Positions 15,233 through 26,061 of a stretch of DNA of 36,888 nt are shown here, piece after piece. The notes beneath the pieces are model-generated. The model did not search any database. It was given only the letters and a program-made list of their open reading frames with translations, and had not been told where the DNA came from. The stretch comes from an uncultured Novosphingobium sp. (GTDB taxonomy: Bacteria; Pseudomonadota; Alphaproteobacteria; Sphingomonadales; Sphingomonadaceae), in assembly GCA_937864195.1 (NCBI GenBank), contig CALMJG010000168.1, positions 1-36,888 on the forward strand. Reading direction: 5' to 3'. The translations under genes and the position numbers were made by a program. How positions within the stretch are numbered: the first letter of the stretch is position 1; each line of letters begins with the position of its first letter.

Positions 15233-17800
15233 ATGACCAGTCCTGCCAGTCCCGTCCCCTCTGCCGCGATGAATGGCGCACCATTGACCGGCCTGTCGCC
15301 TTCCCAGGCGCGTGAACTGCTGGAGCGAGAGGGGCCGAACGAACTGCCCCGGACGGGGCGCCGCACGCCGCTGCGGATCGCGCTGGAGGTGCTTCGCGAG
15401 CCGATGCTGGCCATGCTGCTTGCCGCCGGCGCGATCTACCTGACGCTGGGCGACACGACCGAGGCGCTGGTCCTGCTGCTGTTCGCGTTGCTCTCGATCG
15501 TCATCACCATCGTCCAGGAGGCGCGGACGGAGAACGTGCTTGAGGCGCTGCGCGATCTCTCCGCGCCGCGCGCGCTGGTGATCCGCGATGGCGAGACGGT
15601 GCGGATTCCGGGACGGGAAGTCGTGACCGGCGACATCCTGGTGCTGGAACAGGGCGACCGGGTGGCGGCGGATGCCTGCCTGCTCGAAGCGCGGGAGCTT
15701 GAGGCCGACGAATCGCTCCTCACCGGCGAATCGGTTCCTGTGCGCAAGCGGGCGCTCCAGCCGGGCGAGGAAGCCGGGGGAGAGCCCGGCGGCGATGATC
15801 TGCCGCAGGTGTTCTCGGGCTCGATCGTTACCAGAGGGGGCGGAATTGCGCTGACCTCGGCCACGGGACAGCGCAGCCGGATCGGCCGGATCGGTCAGTC
15901 GCTCGCCACGCTCGAGCGCGAAAACCCGCGTCTTCAGGCGGAAACCTCGCGCATCGTCGCCATCTGCGCGGCTGGAGGGCTGGCCATCGCGGCGGTGGTC
16001 GTGCTGCTCTACGGCATCTTGCGGGGCACCTGGCTGGATGCACTGCTGGCCGGCATCGCGACCGCGATGTCGCTGCTGCCGGAGGAGTTCCCGGTGGTGC
16101 TGACGATCTTCCTGGCCATGGGGGCTTGGCGGATCGCACAGGTCGGCGTGCTGACCCGGCGGACCTCGGCGATCGAGGCGATGGGGGCCGCGACCGTGCT
16201 GTGCACCGACAAGACCGGCACGCTGACGCAAAACCGGATGAGGGTGGCCGAACTCTGGCTGCCCGGTGCGCAGCCCCGCCCGGTCGGCGAAAGCCTTGGA
16301 GACGCCCGTGCAGCCACGCTGCTCGAGACGACGGCGCTTGCCAGTGCGCCGGTTCCGGTGGACCCGATGGAAGTGGCCTTCCACGAAGCCGCCCGCGAAG
16401 CCGGGACCAGCGCCGGGACGGGGCGGGAACTGGTCCACAGCTATGGCATCACTCCCGAACTGCTGGCGGTGTCCAACATCTGGCAGCACGGGACCGACGG
16501 ATCGCTCAGCGTCGCGACCAAGGGCGCTCCCGAAGCCATCGCGCAGCTCTGCGGGCTTGAAGGAAGTGAGTTGTCCGCTCTTGAAGCCGCTGCGCAGGAC
16601 ATGGCCGCGCGCGGGATGCGAGTGCTTGGCGTAGCCTGCGCGGCCGCAGCCTCTGGCGACCATGCCAAAGCCCACGGCGACCATGACTTCCGCCTCCTCG
16701 GCCTTGCCGGGCTGGCCGACCCGCTGCGGGCCGGGGTGCCAGGAGCGGTGGCGCAGTGCCAGAGGGCGGGGATCCGCGTGGTGATGATCACCGGGGATCA
16801 TGCCGCGACGGCTCGCGCGATTGCCGCGGAGGCGGGGATCCCGGCAGACGAGGTGATGCTGGGCGCGGAGGTGGCCGCGCTCGGCGATGCCGAACTTGTC
16901 GCCCGCGCACCCAAGGTCGGCGTCTTCGCGCGGACCCAGCCCGACCAGAAGCTGCGGATCGTGAACGCGCTCAAGGCTGCCGGAGAGATCGTCGCGATGA
17001 CCGGTGACGGGGTCAATGATGCCCCTGCGCTCAAGGCCGCCCACATCGGCATCGCCATGGGCAAGCGCGGCACCGATGTGGCCCGCGAGGCGGCTTCGAT
17101 CGTGCTGGTCGAGGACGACTTCGGCGCCATAGTCGGCGCGATCCGGGTCGGGCGACGGATCTACGACAATATCCGCAAGGCGCTCGGCTTCATCTTCGGG
17201 GTCCACGTGCCGATCGCCGGCCTGGCGATCCTGCCGCTGGCCTTCGGGCTGCCGGTCATTCTCGGGCCGCTCCAGATCGCGCTGCTGGAAATGGTGATCG
17301 ACCCGGTCTGCGCGCTGGTCTTCGAAGCGGAGCGCGAGGAGAGCAAGGCGATGGAGCGGCCGCCCCGCGATCCGGCCAAGCGGCTGTTCTCGGCCGAACT
17401 GGTGGGGCGATCGGTGATGCAGGGCGGCCTGGCACTGGCCGTCGTCTCGGCGGTGACTTTCGGGGCACATTCGCTGGCCCTGTCGGCGGAACTGGTGCGG
17501 ACCCTGGCATTCTACGCGCTGCTGGCGGCGATCCTGGCGCTGGTTCTGGCCAATCGCTCGTTCAGCACGGCGCTTGGCCATGCTCTCTTTCGCGGCAACC
17601 GGGTGTTTCGCTATGTGATGGCCTTCGTTGTGGCGGGAGCGGCGGCCATCGCCGCGCTGCCCGCCGCGCAGCGCGTGCTGGGGTTTTCCCCGCTCGGGCT
17701 GGTCCATGTCGCCGTCGTGGCTGCCGCAGGCTTGGCCCTGCTGCTCGGGCTGGAATTGACCAAGCGCGTTGGCGCGCGGGCAGCCGGAAACCGCGATTGA
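15233..17800 (+). CDS. P-type cation-transporting ATPase
   Basis: An 855-residue P-type ATPase with all core motifs: N-terminal cation ATPase region (LSPSQARELLEREGPNELP), TGES at 164-167, the M4 motif PEEFP at 283-287, phosphorylated Asp326 in DKTGTLT, and the hinge TGDGVNDAP at 590-598. About ten membrane helices are present, with no N-terminal heavy-metal (CxxC) domain and no CPC motif, so it is a P2-like pump rather than a copper or cadmium type. The M4 motif PEEFP differs from the PEGLP of classical Ca2+ pumps, so the ion is not clear. GDHAKAHGDH in the cytoplasmic part is His-rich. GGAG eight bases upstream supports the ATG; an in-frame start at 15044 lies inside the divergent SPFH gene. 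Confidence 0.9.
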   Translation: MTSPASPVPSAAMNGAPLTGLSPSQARELLEREGPNELPRTGRRTPLRIALEVLREPMLAMLLAAGAIYLTLGDTTEALVLLLFALLSIVITIVQEARTENVLEALRDLSAPRALVIRDGETVRIPGREVVTGDILVLEQGDRVAADACLLEARELEADESLLTGESVPVRKRALQPGEEAGGEPGGDDLPQVFSGSIVTRGGGIALTSATGQRSRIGRIGQSLATLERENPRLQAETSRIVAICAAGGLAIAAVVVLLYGILRGTWLDALLAGIATAMSLLPEEFPVVLTIFLAMGAWRIAQVGVLTRRTSAIEAMGAATVLCTDKTGTLTQNRMRVAELWLPGAQPRPVGESLGDARAATLLETTALASAPVPVDPMEVAFHEAAREAGTSAGTGRELVHSYGITPELLAVSNIWQHGTDGSLSVATKGAPEAIAQLCGLEGSELSALEAAAQDMAARGMRVLGVACAAAASGDHAKAHGDHDFRLLGLAGLADPLRAGVPGAVAQCQRAGIRVVMITGDHAATARAIAAEAGIPADEVMLGAEVAALGDAELVARAPKVGVFARTQPDQKLRIVNALKAAGEIVAMTGDGVNDAPALKAAHIGIAMGKRGTDVAREAASIVLVEDDFGAIVGAIRVGRRIYDNIRKALGFIFGVHVPIAGLAILPLAFGLPVILGPLQIALLEMVIDPVCALVFEAEREESKAMERPPRDPAKRLFSAELVGRSVMQGGLALAVVSAVTFGAHSLALSAELVRTLAFYALLAAILALVLANRSFSTALGHALFRGNRVFRYVMAFVVAGAAAIAALPAAQRVLGFSPLGLVHVAVVAAAGLALLLGLELTKRVGARAAGNRD

Positions 17801-17831
17801 GCGGATTTTCCGCAATTCGCAAACTCATGGC

Positions 17832-17860
17832 TTGAAACAGGAGCGAATCACTCGTATTAA
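17832..17860 (+). promoter_or_regulatory. Strong sigma70-type promoter for DUF465 transcript
   Basis: TTGAAA (17832-17837) and TATTAA (17855-17860) are separated by exactly 17 bases, a close match to consensus. The expected start near 17867 gives a leader of about 180 bases before the DUF465 ATG at 18046. Confidence 0.65.
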
Positions 17861-17866
17861 GGACGG

Positions 17867-18045
17867 GCGGGACCGGGCCCCTCTGGCGCCGCGCTCTGGC
17901 TTTCCCTCCGCCAGGCGCAGCGTGATGTCGGACCGCATCGGATGTTGCCGATGCCAGTGGTCCGGGGTTCCCCCCTTCCTTCCCCCATGCCTCTGGCTCG
18001 GCGCATCCGATCGTACGTCACAACGTAACGAAAGGGTGCTTTGCC
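17867..18045 (+). ncRNA. Structured 5' leader (possible regulatory RNA) upstream of DUF465 gene
   Basis: The stretch between the promoter and the DUF465 gene is free of genes but rich in structure. Hairpin 1 (17891-17918) pairs GCGC-U-CUGGC with GCCAG-GCGC, nine pairs with one bulge, and displays the loop UUUCCCUCC, complementary to Shine-Dalgarno sequences. Hairpin 2 (17930-17963) is GGACC-GCAUCGG-AUGUUG-CCGAUGC-CAGU-GGUCC. A C-rich run (CCCCCCUUCCUUCCCCC, 17970-17986) follows and could pair with the gene's own AAAGGG at 18031-18036. It might be a cis-acting leader or the 5' part of a small RNA. It does not match a yybP-ykoY manganese riboswitch, as far as I can judge by eye. Confidence 0.45.
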
Positions 18046-18216
18046 ATGTCTGACAGAGTCTATCGCTTGCTGAGCCGCCACCAGAAGCTCGACGAGCAGC
18101 TGCGCCGGGCCAAATCCCGGCTGTGGGCCGATCCGTTCGAGATCGCGCGGCTCAAGAAGCTGAAGCTGGCGGTCAAGGACCGCCTCGCGCGTCTTGCGGG
18201 GCCGCGTACCGCCTGA
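18046..18216 (+). CDS. DUF465 (YdcH-like) small protein
   Basis: A 56-residue basic protein, MSDRVYRLLSRHQKLDEQLRR followed by a second helix LKKLKLAVKDRLARL. The pattern of a short antiparallel helical hairpin with a HQKLDEQL core and a KLKKL-type second helix is that of the DUF465/YdcH family, widespread in alphaproteobacteria with no firm function. AAAGGG nine bases before the ATG supports the start. It has its own promoter, a long structured leader and an intrinsic terminator, so it is a single-gene transcript between a P-type ATPase and a TerC gene. Confidence 0.82.
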   Translation: MSDRVYRLLSRHQKLDEQLRRAKSRLWADPFEIARLKKLKLAVKDRLARLAGPRTA

Positions 18217-18230
18217 TCGGCGGTTAGCCA

Positions 18231-18278
18231 GCACCGGCGCATCGGCCTTTCCGGCCGGGGCGCCGGTGCATCTTTTTT
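18231..18278 (+). terminator. Intrinsic terminator after DUF465 gene
   Basis: GCACCGGCGC (18231-18240) pairs perfectly with GCGCCGGTGC (18260-18269), with a smaller nested stem CGGCC/GGCCG inside, followed by ATCTTTTTT. It is a textbook terminator between the DUF465 and TerC genes. Confidence 0.93.
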
Positions 18279-18298
18279 GCCAACAGGGGCTTTAATCC

Positions 18299-19309
18299 AT
18301 GGAATTCTTCCTCGCCGACTGGCTGGGTACGCCGGTCTGGTTCTGGCTGGCCTTTGCCGGCCTCGTCCTCGCGCTCACCGCTTTCGACCTTGGCATCCTC
18401 CACAAGGAGGACCGGGAAATGGGCATCGCCGAATCGCTCAAGCTCACCGCGTTCTACATCACCATCGCCATGGCCTTTGGCGTATGGGTGTGGATCGAGA
18501 AGGGCGCCGATCTTGGCATGAAGTACTACACGGGCTTCTTCATCGAGAAGGCGCTGTCGATCGACAACGTCTTCGTGATCAGCCTGATCTTCACCTTCTT
18601 CGCGATCCCGGCCAAGTATCAGTACCGGGCACTGCTGTGGGGCATCCTGGCGGTGATCGTGCTGCGCGGCGGCATGATCGCGGCGGGCGCGGCGCTGGTC
18701 GAGCAGGCCTACTGGGTGCTCTATATCTTCGCGGCCTTCCTGGTGTTTACCGGGCTGAAGATGTTCTTTGCGGGCGACCACGATCCCGATATCGCCAGCA
18801 ACCCGGTGGTGCGCTGGATTTCCAGCCGCATGCGGGTGACGCCGCAGCTGCATGACCAGCACTTCTTCGTGAAGGTGCCGGACGAGAAGACCGGCAAGCT
18901 GGTCACGGCGGTTACCCCGCTGTTCGTGGCGCTGGTGGTGATCAACCTGGCGGACCTGGTCTTCGCGGTGGATTCGGTGCCGGCGATCTTCGCGATCACG
19001 ACCGACACCTTCATCGTCTACACCAGCAACATCATGGCGATCCTGGGCCTGCGCGCGCTCTACTTCGCGCTCTCGGCCATGATCCACCGCTTCTACTACC
19101 TGAAGTACGCGCTGGCGTCGGTGCTGGTGTTCATCGGATCGAAGATCTTCGTCTCCGATTTCCTGCTGGGCGGGGACAAGTTCCCGCCGGTGCTGAGCCT
19201 TGGCGTGACCTTTGGCCTGATCGCGGCGGGCGTGTTCTACTCGCTGTGGAAGACCCGCCATGGCGAAGACGCGGCGCCGCACCTGCCGCACGATTCGATC
19301 CGGCCCTGA
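18299..19309 (+). CDS. TerC/Alx family integral membrane protein
   Basis: A 336-residue inner-membrane protein of the TerC/Alx family, with seven or more helices. The family's acidic membrane motifs are visible: ALTAFDLGILHKED (about 25-38), EKALSIDNVFVISL (about 87-100) and NLADLVFAVDSVPAIFAIT (about 219-237). Family members are linked to tellurite resistance and, for Alx/MeeF types, to manganese export or metal loading of secreted enzymes; which applies here is not decided by sequence. AGGGG nine bases upstream supports the ATG. A terminator separates it from the DUF465 gene, so it must have its own promoter or depend on read-through. A UUCG hairpin follows it. Confidence 0.92.
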   Translation: MEFFLADWLGTPVWFWLAFAGLVLALTAFDLGILHKEDREMGIAESLKLTAFYITIAMAFGVWVWIEKGADLGMKYYTGFFIEKALSIDNVFVISLIFTFFAIPAKYQYRALLWGILAVIVLRGGMIAAGAALVEQAYWVLYIFAAFLVFTGLKMFFAGDHDPDIASNPVVRWISSRMRVTPQLHDQHFFVKVPDEKTGKLVTAVTPLFVALVVINLADLVFAVDSVPAIFAITTDTFIVYTSNIMAILGLRALYFALSAMIHRFYYLKYALASVLVFIGSKIFVSDFLLGGDKFPPVLSLGVTFGLIAAGVFYSLWKTRHGEDAAPHLPHDSIRP

Positions 19310-19315
19310 CCGGTT

Positions 19316-19343
19316 CTGGCGGGCGGCTTCGGCTGCCCGCCAG
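19316..19343. terminator. UUCG-capped hairpin between convergent TerC and recQ genes
   Basis: CTGGCGGGCGGC (19316-19327) pairs with GCTGCCCGCCAG (19332-19343) through a TTCG tetraloop, twelve pairs with one G-U. It fills the 35-base gap between the two stops and could end transcription from both sides, although neither flank has a T run. Confidence 0.6.
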
Positions 19344-19344
19344 T

Positions 19345-21123
19345 TCAATACTGGCGGATGATGCCCAGGAAGGCGTCGCCATAGGCTTCGAGCTTGCGGG
19401 TGCCGACCCCGCCGATCTCGCCCAGCGCGGCAAGGCTGGCAGGGCGGACCTCGGCCATTTCGCGCAGCGTTGAATCGTGGAAGATGACATAGGGCGGCAC
19501 ACCCGCCTCCTGCGCAAGTTCGCGGCGCAGCGCGCGCAGCGCCTCGAACAGCGGATCGCCGACCGGTAGCGGCACGCCGCCACCCCGATCGCGCCGACCT
19601 TTGCGAACCTTCTCGCGTTTGGGCTGGAGCGCGATCAGCACCGGCACTTCGCCCTTCAGCACCTCGCGGGCATCGCCGCCCAGTGCCAGCCCGCCATGCT
19701 CGGTCGGTACGAGGCTGCCGCGGGCCTGAAGCGCGCGGACAAGCGGTCGCAGCATCGGCGCCTCTTCGGCAGGCACGATGCCAAACACGCTGAGTTGATC
19801 GTGCCCGCGCTGGAGGATGCGGTCGTCCGCTATCCCGGTCAGCACCTTCTCGATATGGCCGAAACCAAAGCTCTGCCCGGTGCGGTAGACCGCCGAGAGC
19901 AGCTTGCGCGCCAGTTCGCTGACATCGGCGATCCCCGGCGCGTCGAGGCAATTGTCGCAATTGCCGCAGGTCGCGGGCGGATCCTCCCCGAAATGACGCA
20001 GCAGCAGCGCGCGGCGGCAGCCGCCGGTCTCGATCAGCGCTGCAAGTGCGTCTAGCCGCTTGCGCTCGCCCTCGCGGCGGCCTTCCTCCACTTCGGCAAG
20101 GCGCATCCGGGCGCGGGCAAAGTCGTCCGCGCCCCACAGCATGACTGCCTCGCTCGGCTCGCCGTCGCGGCCCGCACGGCCGGTTTCCTGGTAATAGCCC
20201 TCGATCGACTTTGGGATCCCGGCATGGGCAACGAAGCGCACGTCGGGCTTGTCGATCCCCATGCCGAAAGCGACGGTGGCAACCATCACCATGTCTTCCG
20301 AGGCAACGAAGGCCGTCTGGTTCGCCGCGCGAACCTCGTTCGGCAGGCCGGCGTGATAGGGCAGCACCGCGCGCCCGGTTGCTTGCGCCAACTTTTCCGC
20401 CAGTTCCTCCACCTTGCGCCGGGTCGGAGCATAGACGATCCCGGGACCGGGCTGCTCGGCCATCAGCGTGGTCAACTGGCGCACCGGGTTGTCGCGGTGG
20501 CGGATGGCATAGCGGATATTGGGCCGGTCGAACCCGGCGACGATCAGCCCGTCCGCCGGAATGCCGAGCTGGGCGAGCACGTCCGCGCGGGTCTGGGCAT
20601 CCGCAGTTGCGGTCAGCGCCAGGCGCGGCACCTGCGCAAAGGCGTCCATCAGCGGGCGCAGCAGGCGATAGTCGGGGCGGAAGTCGTGCCCCCATTCGGA
20701 CACGCAGTGCGCCTCGTCGATGGCGAACAGGCTGATCCGCGCCGTGTGCAGCAGTTCGCGGAAATGCGACTGGCTGGCCCGTTCCGGCGCGACGTAGAGC
20801 AGGTCCAGCTCGCCCGAGCGGAAGCGCTCGATGGTCGCCGCGCGGTCGGTGTCGGCGCTGGTCAGGCTGGCGGCGCGAATGCCGTTGGCCTCGGCCGAGC
20901 GGAGCTGGTCGTGCATCAGCGCGATCAGCGGGGAGATCACCACACAGGTGCCATTCAGCACCACTGCGGGGAGCTGGTATGTCAGGCTCTTGCCCGCGCC
21001 GGTCGGCATCACCGCCAGGGTCGATTGCCCGGCCAGCACCCGCGCGACGACCTGTTCCTGCACGCCGCGAAAGGCGGAGAAGCCGAAAGTCGCGTGCAGG
21101 GTCTCGTAAAGCTCGGGCGGCAT
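19345..21123 (-). CDS. recQ: ATP-dependent DNA helicase RecQ
   Basis: A 592-residue 3'-5' DNA helicase used in recombination and fork repair. Domains in order: helicase lobe 1 with Walker A TGAGKS at 41-46 and DEAH at 136-139 followed by the aromatic-rich loop CVSEWGHDFRPDYR; lobe 2 with GMGIDKPDVRFVAH and QETGRAGRDG; a zinc site with CRR, then CGNCDNC; a winged-helix part (FGFGHIEKVLTG); and a C-terminal HRDC domain (LFEALRALRRELAQEAGVPPY). The ATG at 21123 gives the standard N-terminus; an in-frame TTG twelve codons upstream adds nothing. It lies 39 bases after the serine hydrolase gene in the same direction. Confidence 0.97.
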   Translation of the reverse strand: MPPELYETLHATFGFSAFRGVQEQVVARVLAGQSTLAVMPTGAGKSLTYQLPAVVLNGTCVVISPLIALMHDQLRSAEANGIRAASLTSADTDRAATIERFRSGELDLLYVAPERASQSHFRELLHTARISLFAIDEAHCVSEWGHDFRPDYRLLRPLMDAFAQVPRLALTATADAQTRADVLAQLGIPADGLIVAGFDRPNIRYAIRHRDNPVRQLTTLMAEQPGPGIVYAPTRRKVEELAEKLAQATGRAVLPYHAGLPNEVRAANQTAFVASEDMVMVATVAFGMGIDKPDVRFVAHAGIPKSIEGYYQETGRAGRDGEPSEAVMLWGADDFARARMRLAEVEEGRREGERKRLDALAALIETGGCRRALLLRHFGEDPPATCGNCDNCLDAPGIADVSELARKLLSAVYRTGQSFGFGHIEKVLTGIADDRILQRGHDQLSVFGIVPAEEAPMLRPLVRALQARGSLVPTEHGGLALGGDAREVLKGEVPVLIALQPKREKVRKGRRDRGGGVPLPVGDPLFEALRALRRELAQEAGVPPYVIFHDSTLREMAEVRPASLAALGEIGGVGTRKLEAYGDAFLGIIRQY

Positions 21124-21162
21124 GGGCTGCGGCCTAGAGCCTATCGCCGCGCTGCGCAAAGA

Positions 21163-22338
21163 CTAGCGCGTTCTCTCCACAACCGTTTCCTCGGCCTGGG
21201 TGAAGGCGGTGCGCCCGGTGGGGGCATCGGGTGCGACCTCGGTAGTGAAATAGGCGATGCCCTTGCCGCTCACCGGGTCCCACCATAGGCCGGACTTCAG
21301 GCCATAGGCATCGCCCGAATGGCCCAGCCGCGCCGTGCCATCGCCAAACAGGGCATCGCGGCACCGTGCGCCGCCGCTCTCGATGGTTTGCACCGCAAGA
21401 CCATAGGCGCAAAAGAAGCCGCTGGCCGTGCCGTCCTCGCCCAGGCCATTGCCGCCGTCGAAGCGCCACTGCGGCTTCACCAGTTCGGCAAAGCTTGCCG
21501 GTTTCAGGAACCCCTTGCCCTGCCGGGCGAGCATCTGCCCGATCTTCGCCAGATCGCGCATCGAGATGCGCAGGCCGCCCTGCGGGGAGAACAGCGCGCC
21601 GTTGCTGCCGAGCGGATAGAGCGCGAGATCGCAGGCGTCGGCAATCGCGCGGGTCGTCACCAGGCAGCCGGGAACCTTGCCCTTGAGATCGTCCTTGGCC
21701 ACTTCCCCGGTCGAGCGGTAGAGTACGACCGCGCGTGAGACGGCGACGGGCGAGCAGCCGGACCAGTTGTAGCAGGCATCCAGTTTCAGCGGCTTCAGCA
21801 CCAGTCGGGTCATCAGCCGGTCTAAGCGTTCGCCGCTGACCCGCTCCATCACGCTGGCGACGACCGGGAAGTTGAGATTGGTGTAGTGGAACCACCCGCT
21901 CCCGGGCGCGTGGGCGGTGTCCCAGACGCGCGGATCGCCAAGCCGGCGGCGCAGCGTTTCCTCCAGCGGGACGATGTAGAGTTCGCCGCCGTCTACCAGG
22001 CTCGACTGGTGGGACAGAAGGAGGCGCAGGGTAATCGGCTTGTCCGGCCAGGCCGGATTGCGCAGTTCCCAGCCGAGGTAATCCGAAACGTCGCGGTCGA
22101 GATCGAGCTTGCCCTCGTCCACCAGGCGCATCACGCCGAGCGCGGTAACGAGCTTGGAAATGCTGGCGATCCGCACCGGATCGTCGGCAGTCACGGCGCG
22201 CGACGAGGCCTTGTCGGCCACGCCTTCGGCCAGCACCGGGCGGACCTGCTGACGGTCGAAGGATACTGCGACCGTGGCCGGCGCAGCCAGGGCGGGGTTG
22301 GCGGCCAGAGCCAGCAGCGGGACAAGAAAACGCTTCAT
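21163..22338 (-). CDS. Beta-lactamase class C-like serine hydrolase, exported
   Basis: A 391-residue protein with a signal peptide (MKRFLVPLLALAANPALA, cleavage near residue 18). The mature part is a serine beta-lactamase/DD-peptidase fold: Ser59-x-x-Lys62 in ASISK, Tyr152-x-Asn154 in HYTN, and HSGDAYG near the C-terminus in the place of the KTG box. Such proteins include esterases, DD-peptidases and lactamases; the HxG variant is common in the esterase/peptidase group, so I do not call it an antibiotic-resistance gene. The frame remains open into the metH region, but the signal peptide fixes the start at 22338. It is 50 bases downstream of metH and may be read from that operon. Confidence 0.87.
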   Translation of the reverse strand: MKRFLVPLLALAANPALAAPATVAVSFDRQQVRPVLAEGVADKASSRAVTADDPVRIASISKLVTALGVMRLVDEGKLDLDRDVSDYLGWELRNPAWPDKPITLRLLLSHQSSLVDGGELYIVPLEETLRRRLGDPRVWDTAHAPGSGWFHYTNLNFPVVASVMERVSGERLDRLMTRLVLKPLKLDACYNWSGCSPVAVSRAVVLYRSTGEVAKDDLKGKVPGCLVTTRAIADACDLALYPLGSNGALFSPQGGLRISMRDLAKIGQMLARQGKGFLKPASFAELVKPQWRFDGGNGLGEDGTASGFFCAYGLAVQTIESGGARCRDALFGDGTARLGHSGDAYGLKSGLWWDPVSGKGIAYFTTEVAPDAPTGRTAFTQAEETVVERTR

Positions 22339-22388
22339 TGCCGCTGGATAGCCGGGGTCTTGCCGATTTGACACCCTGTTGGGGGCGA

Positions 22389-25013
<2,625 letters not shown>

Positions 25014-25014
25014 G

Positions 25015-26061
25015 TCAGGCAGCCATCACAAAGGGTTCAAGGCCGGCAAGGCGCGTCGCCACCGGGACTTGCGGCAGGGCGCGCGGGGGCAGGGCGGCGG
25101 CGGCGCGGGCGATGGCCGCGATGTGGTCCGGGGTGGAGCCGCAGCAGCCGCCCAGAATGTTGACCTGGCCGTGTTCCGCCCATTCGCGCACCAGCGCGGC
25201 GGTCGTTTCCGGCATTTCGTCATAGGCGCCCAGTTCGTTGGGCAGCCCGGCGTTGGGATAGACCATGATCAGGGTATCGGCGATCTGGCTCAGCGCGCGC
25301 ACGTGCGGGCGCAGCTGGCTGGCCCCGAACGAGCAGTTGAGGCCGATGGTCAGCGGCCTGGCGTGGCGCACCGCGTGCCAGAACGCCTCGACCGTGTGGC
25401 CGGACAGGTTGCGGCCTGACAGGTCGGTAAGGGTCATCGACAGCATCAGCGGCACTTCGCGGCCCAGCTCGCGCTCCAGCTGCTTCACCGCCATGATTGC
25501 GGCCTTGCAATTGAGCGTGTCGAATACGGTTTCAACCAGGATGAAATCCGCCCCGCCCTCGACCAGCGCGGCGGCCTGTTCGTGATAGACATCGACCAGG
25601 AAATCCCAGTCGATCTCGCGGTAGCCGGGATCGTTGACGTCGGGGCTGAGCGACAGGGTCTTGTTGGTCGGCCCGATTGCGCCCGCGACGAAGCGGGGGC
25701 GGCCGTCCTTCGCGGTGAACTCGTCGGCGATTGCCCGGGCGAGCGCGGCGGAGGCGAGGTTGATCTCGCGCACCAGATGCTCCGCGCCGTAATCGGCCTG
25801 GCTGATCCGGTTGGCGGAAAAGGTGTTGGTCTCGGCAATGTCCGCCCCGGCCTCGAAATAGGCGCGGTGAATCGATTCCGGCACTTCCGGCTTGGTCAGG
25901 GCCAGGATGTCGTTGTTGCCCTTCTGGTCGCGGGACAGGCCCAGCGTTCCGGCATAGTCCTCTTCCGACAGCTTCCAGCGCTGGATCTCGGTGCCGAAGG
26001 CGCCGTCGGTGATCAGTATCCGCTTGGCGGCTTCGGCCAGCAGGGTTTTGCGCGGGGTCAT
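25015..26061 (-). CDS. metH: Methionine synthase, homocysteine-binding part
   Basis: A 348-residue homocysteine S-methyltransferase module, the N-terminal quarter of a normal MetH. The zinc-binding cysteines are Cys243 (LNCSFGA) and Cys306-Cys307 (GGCCGSTP); [13 protein letters not shown] at the start is the family opening. It ends in [13 protein letters not shown], equivalent to the point in E. coli MetH just before the linker to the folate domain. Its ATG overlaps the metF stop (ATGA), and its TGA is one base from the start of the second metH gene. The reading frames of the two halves differ, but both have complete domain ends, so a sequencing frameshift is unlikely. Confidence 0.94.
   Translation of the reverse strand: MTPRKTLLAEAAKRILITDGAFGTEIQRWKLSEEDYAGTLGLSRDQKGNNDILALTKPEVPESIHRAYFEAGADIAETNTFSANRISQADYGAEHLVREINLASAALARAIADEFTAKDGRPRFVAGAIGPTNKTLSLSPDVNDPGYREIDWDFLVDVYHEQAAALVEGGADFILVETVFDTLNCKAAIMAVKQLERELGREVPLMLSMTLTDLSGRNLSGHTVEAFWHAVRHARPLTIGLNCSFGASQLRPHVRALSQIADTLIMVYPNAGLPNELGAYDEMPETTAALVREWAEHGQVNILGGCCGSTPDHIAAIARAAAALPPRALPQVPVATRLAGLEPFVMAA

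Noticed and set aside
15155-17815. An 886-codon open frame on the minus strand, opposite the P-type ATPase
   Set aside because: Antisense shadow: the plus strand carries all P-type ATPase motifs, and the minus product is low-complexity Arg/His/Gln.
17867-18298. yybP-ykoY manganese riboswitch near the TerC gene
   Set aside because: These riboswitches often precede TerC/Alx or P-type ATPase genes, but I could not find the conserved GGGGAGUAG-type core on either strand, and a terminator separates the leader from TerC.
18224-20695. An 823-codon minus frame spanning TerC and part of recQ
   Set aside because: It runs antisense through TerC and out of frame through recQ, so it cannot be one real gene.
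21163-22338. True AmpC beta-lactamase
   Set aside because: It has the SxxK and YxN boxes but HSG instead of KTG, and is closer to esterase/peptidase members, so resistance should not be claimed.
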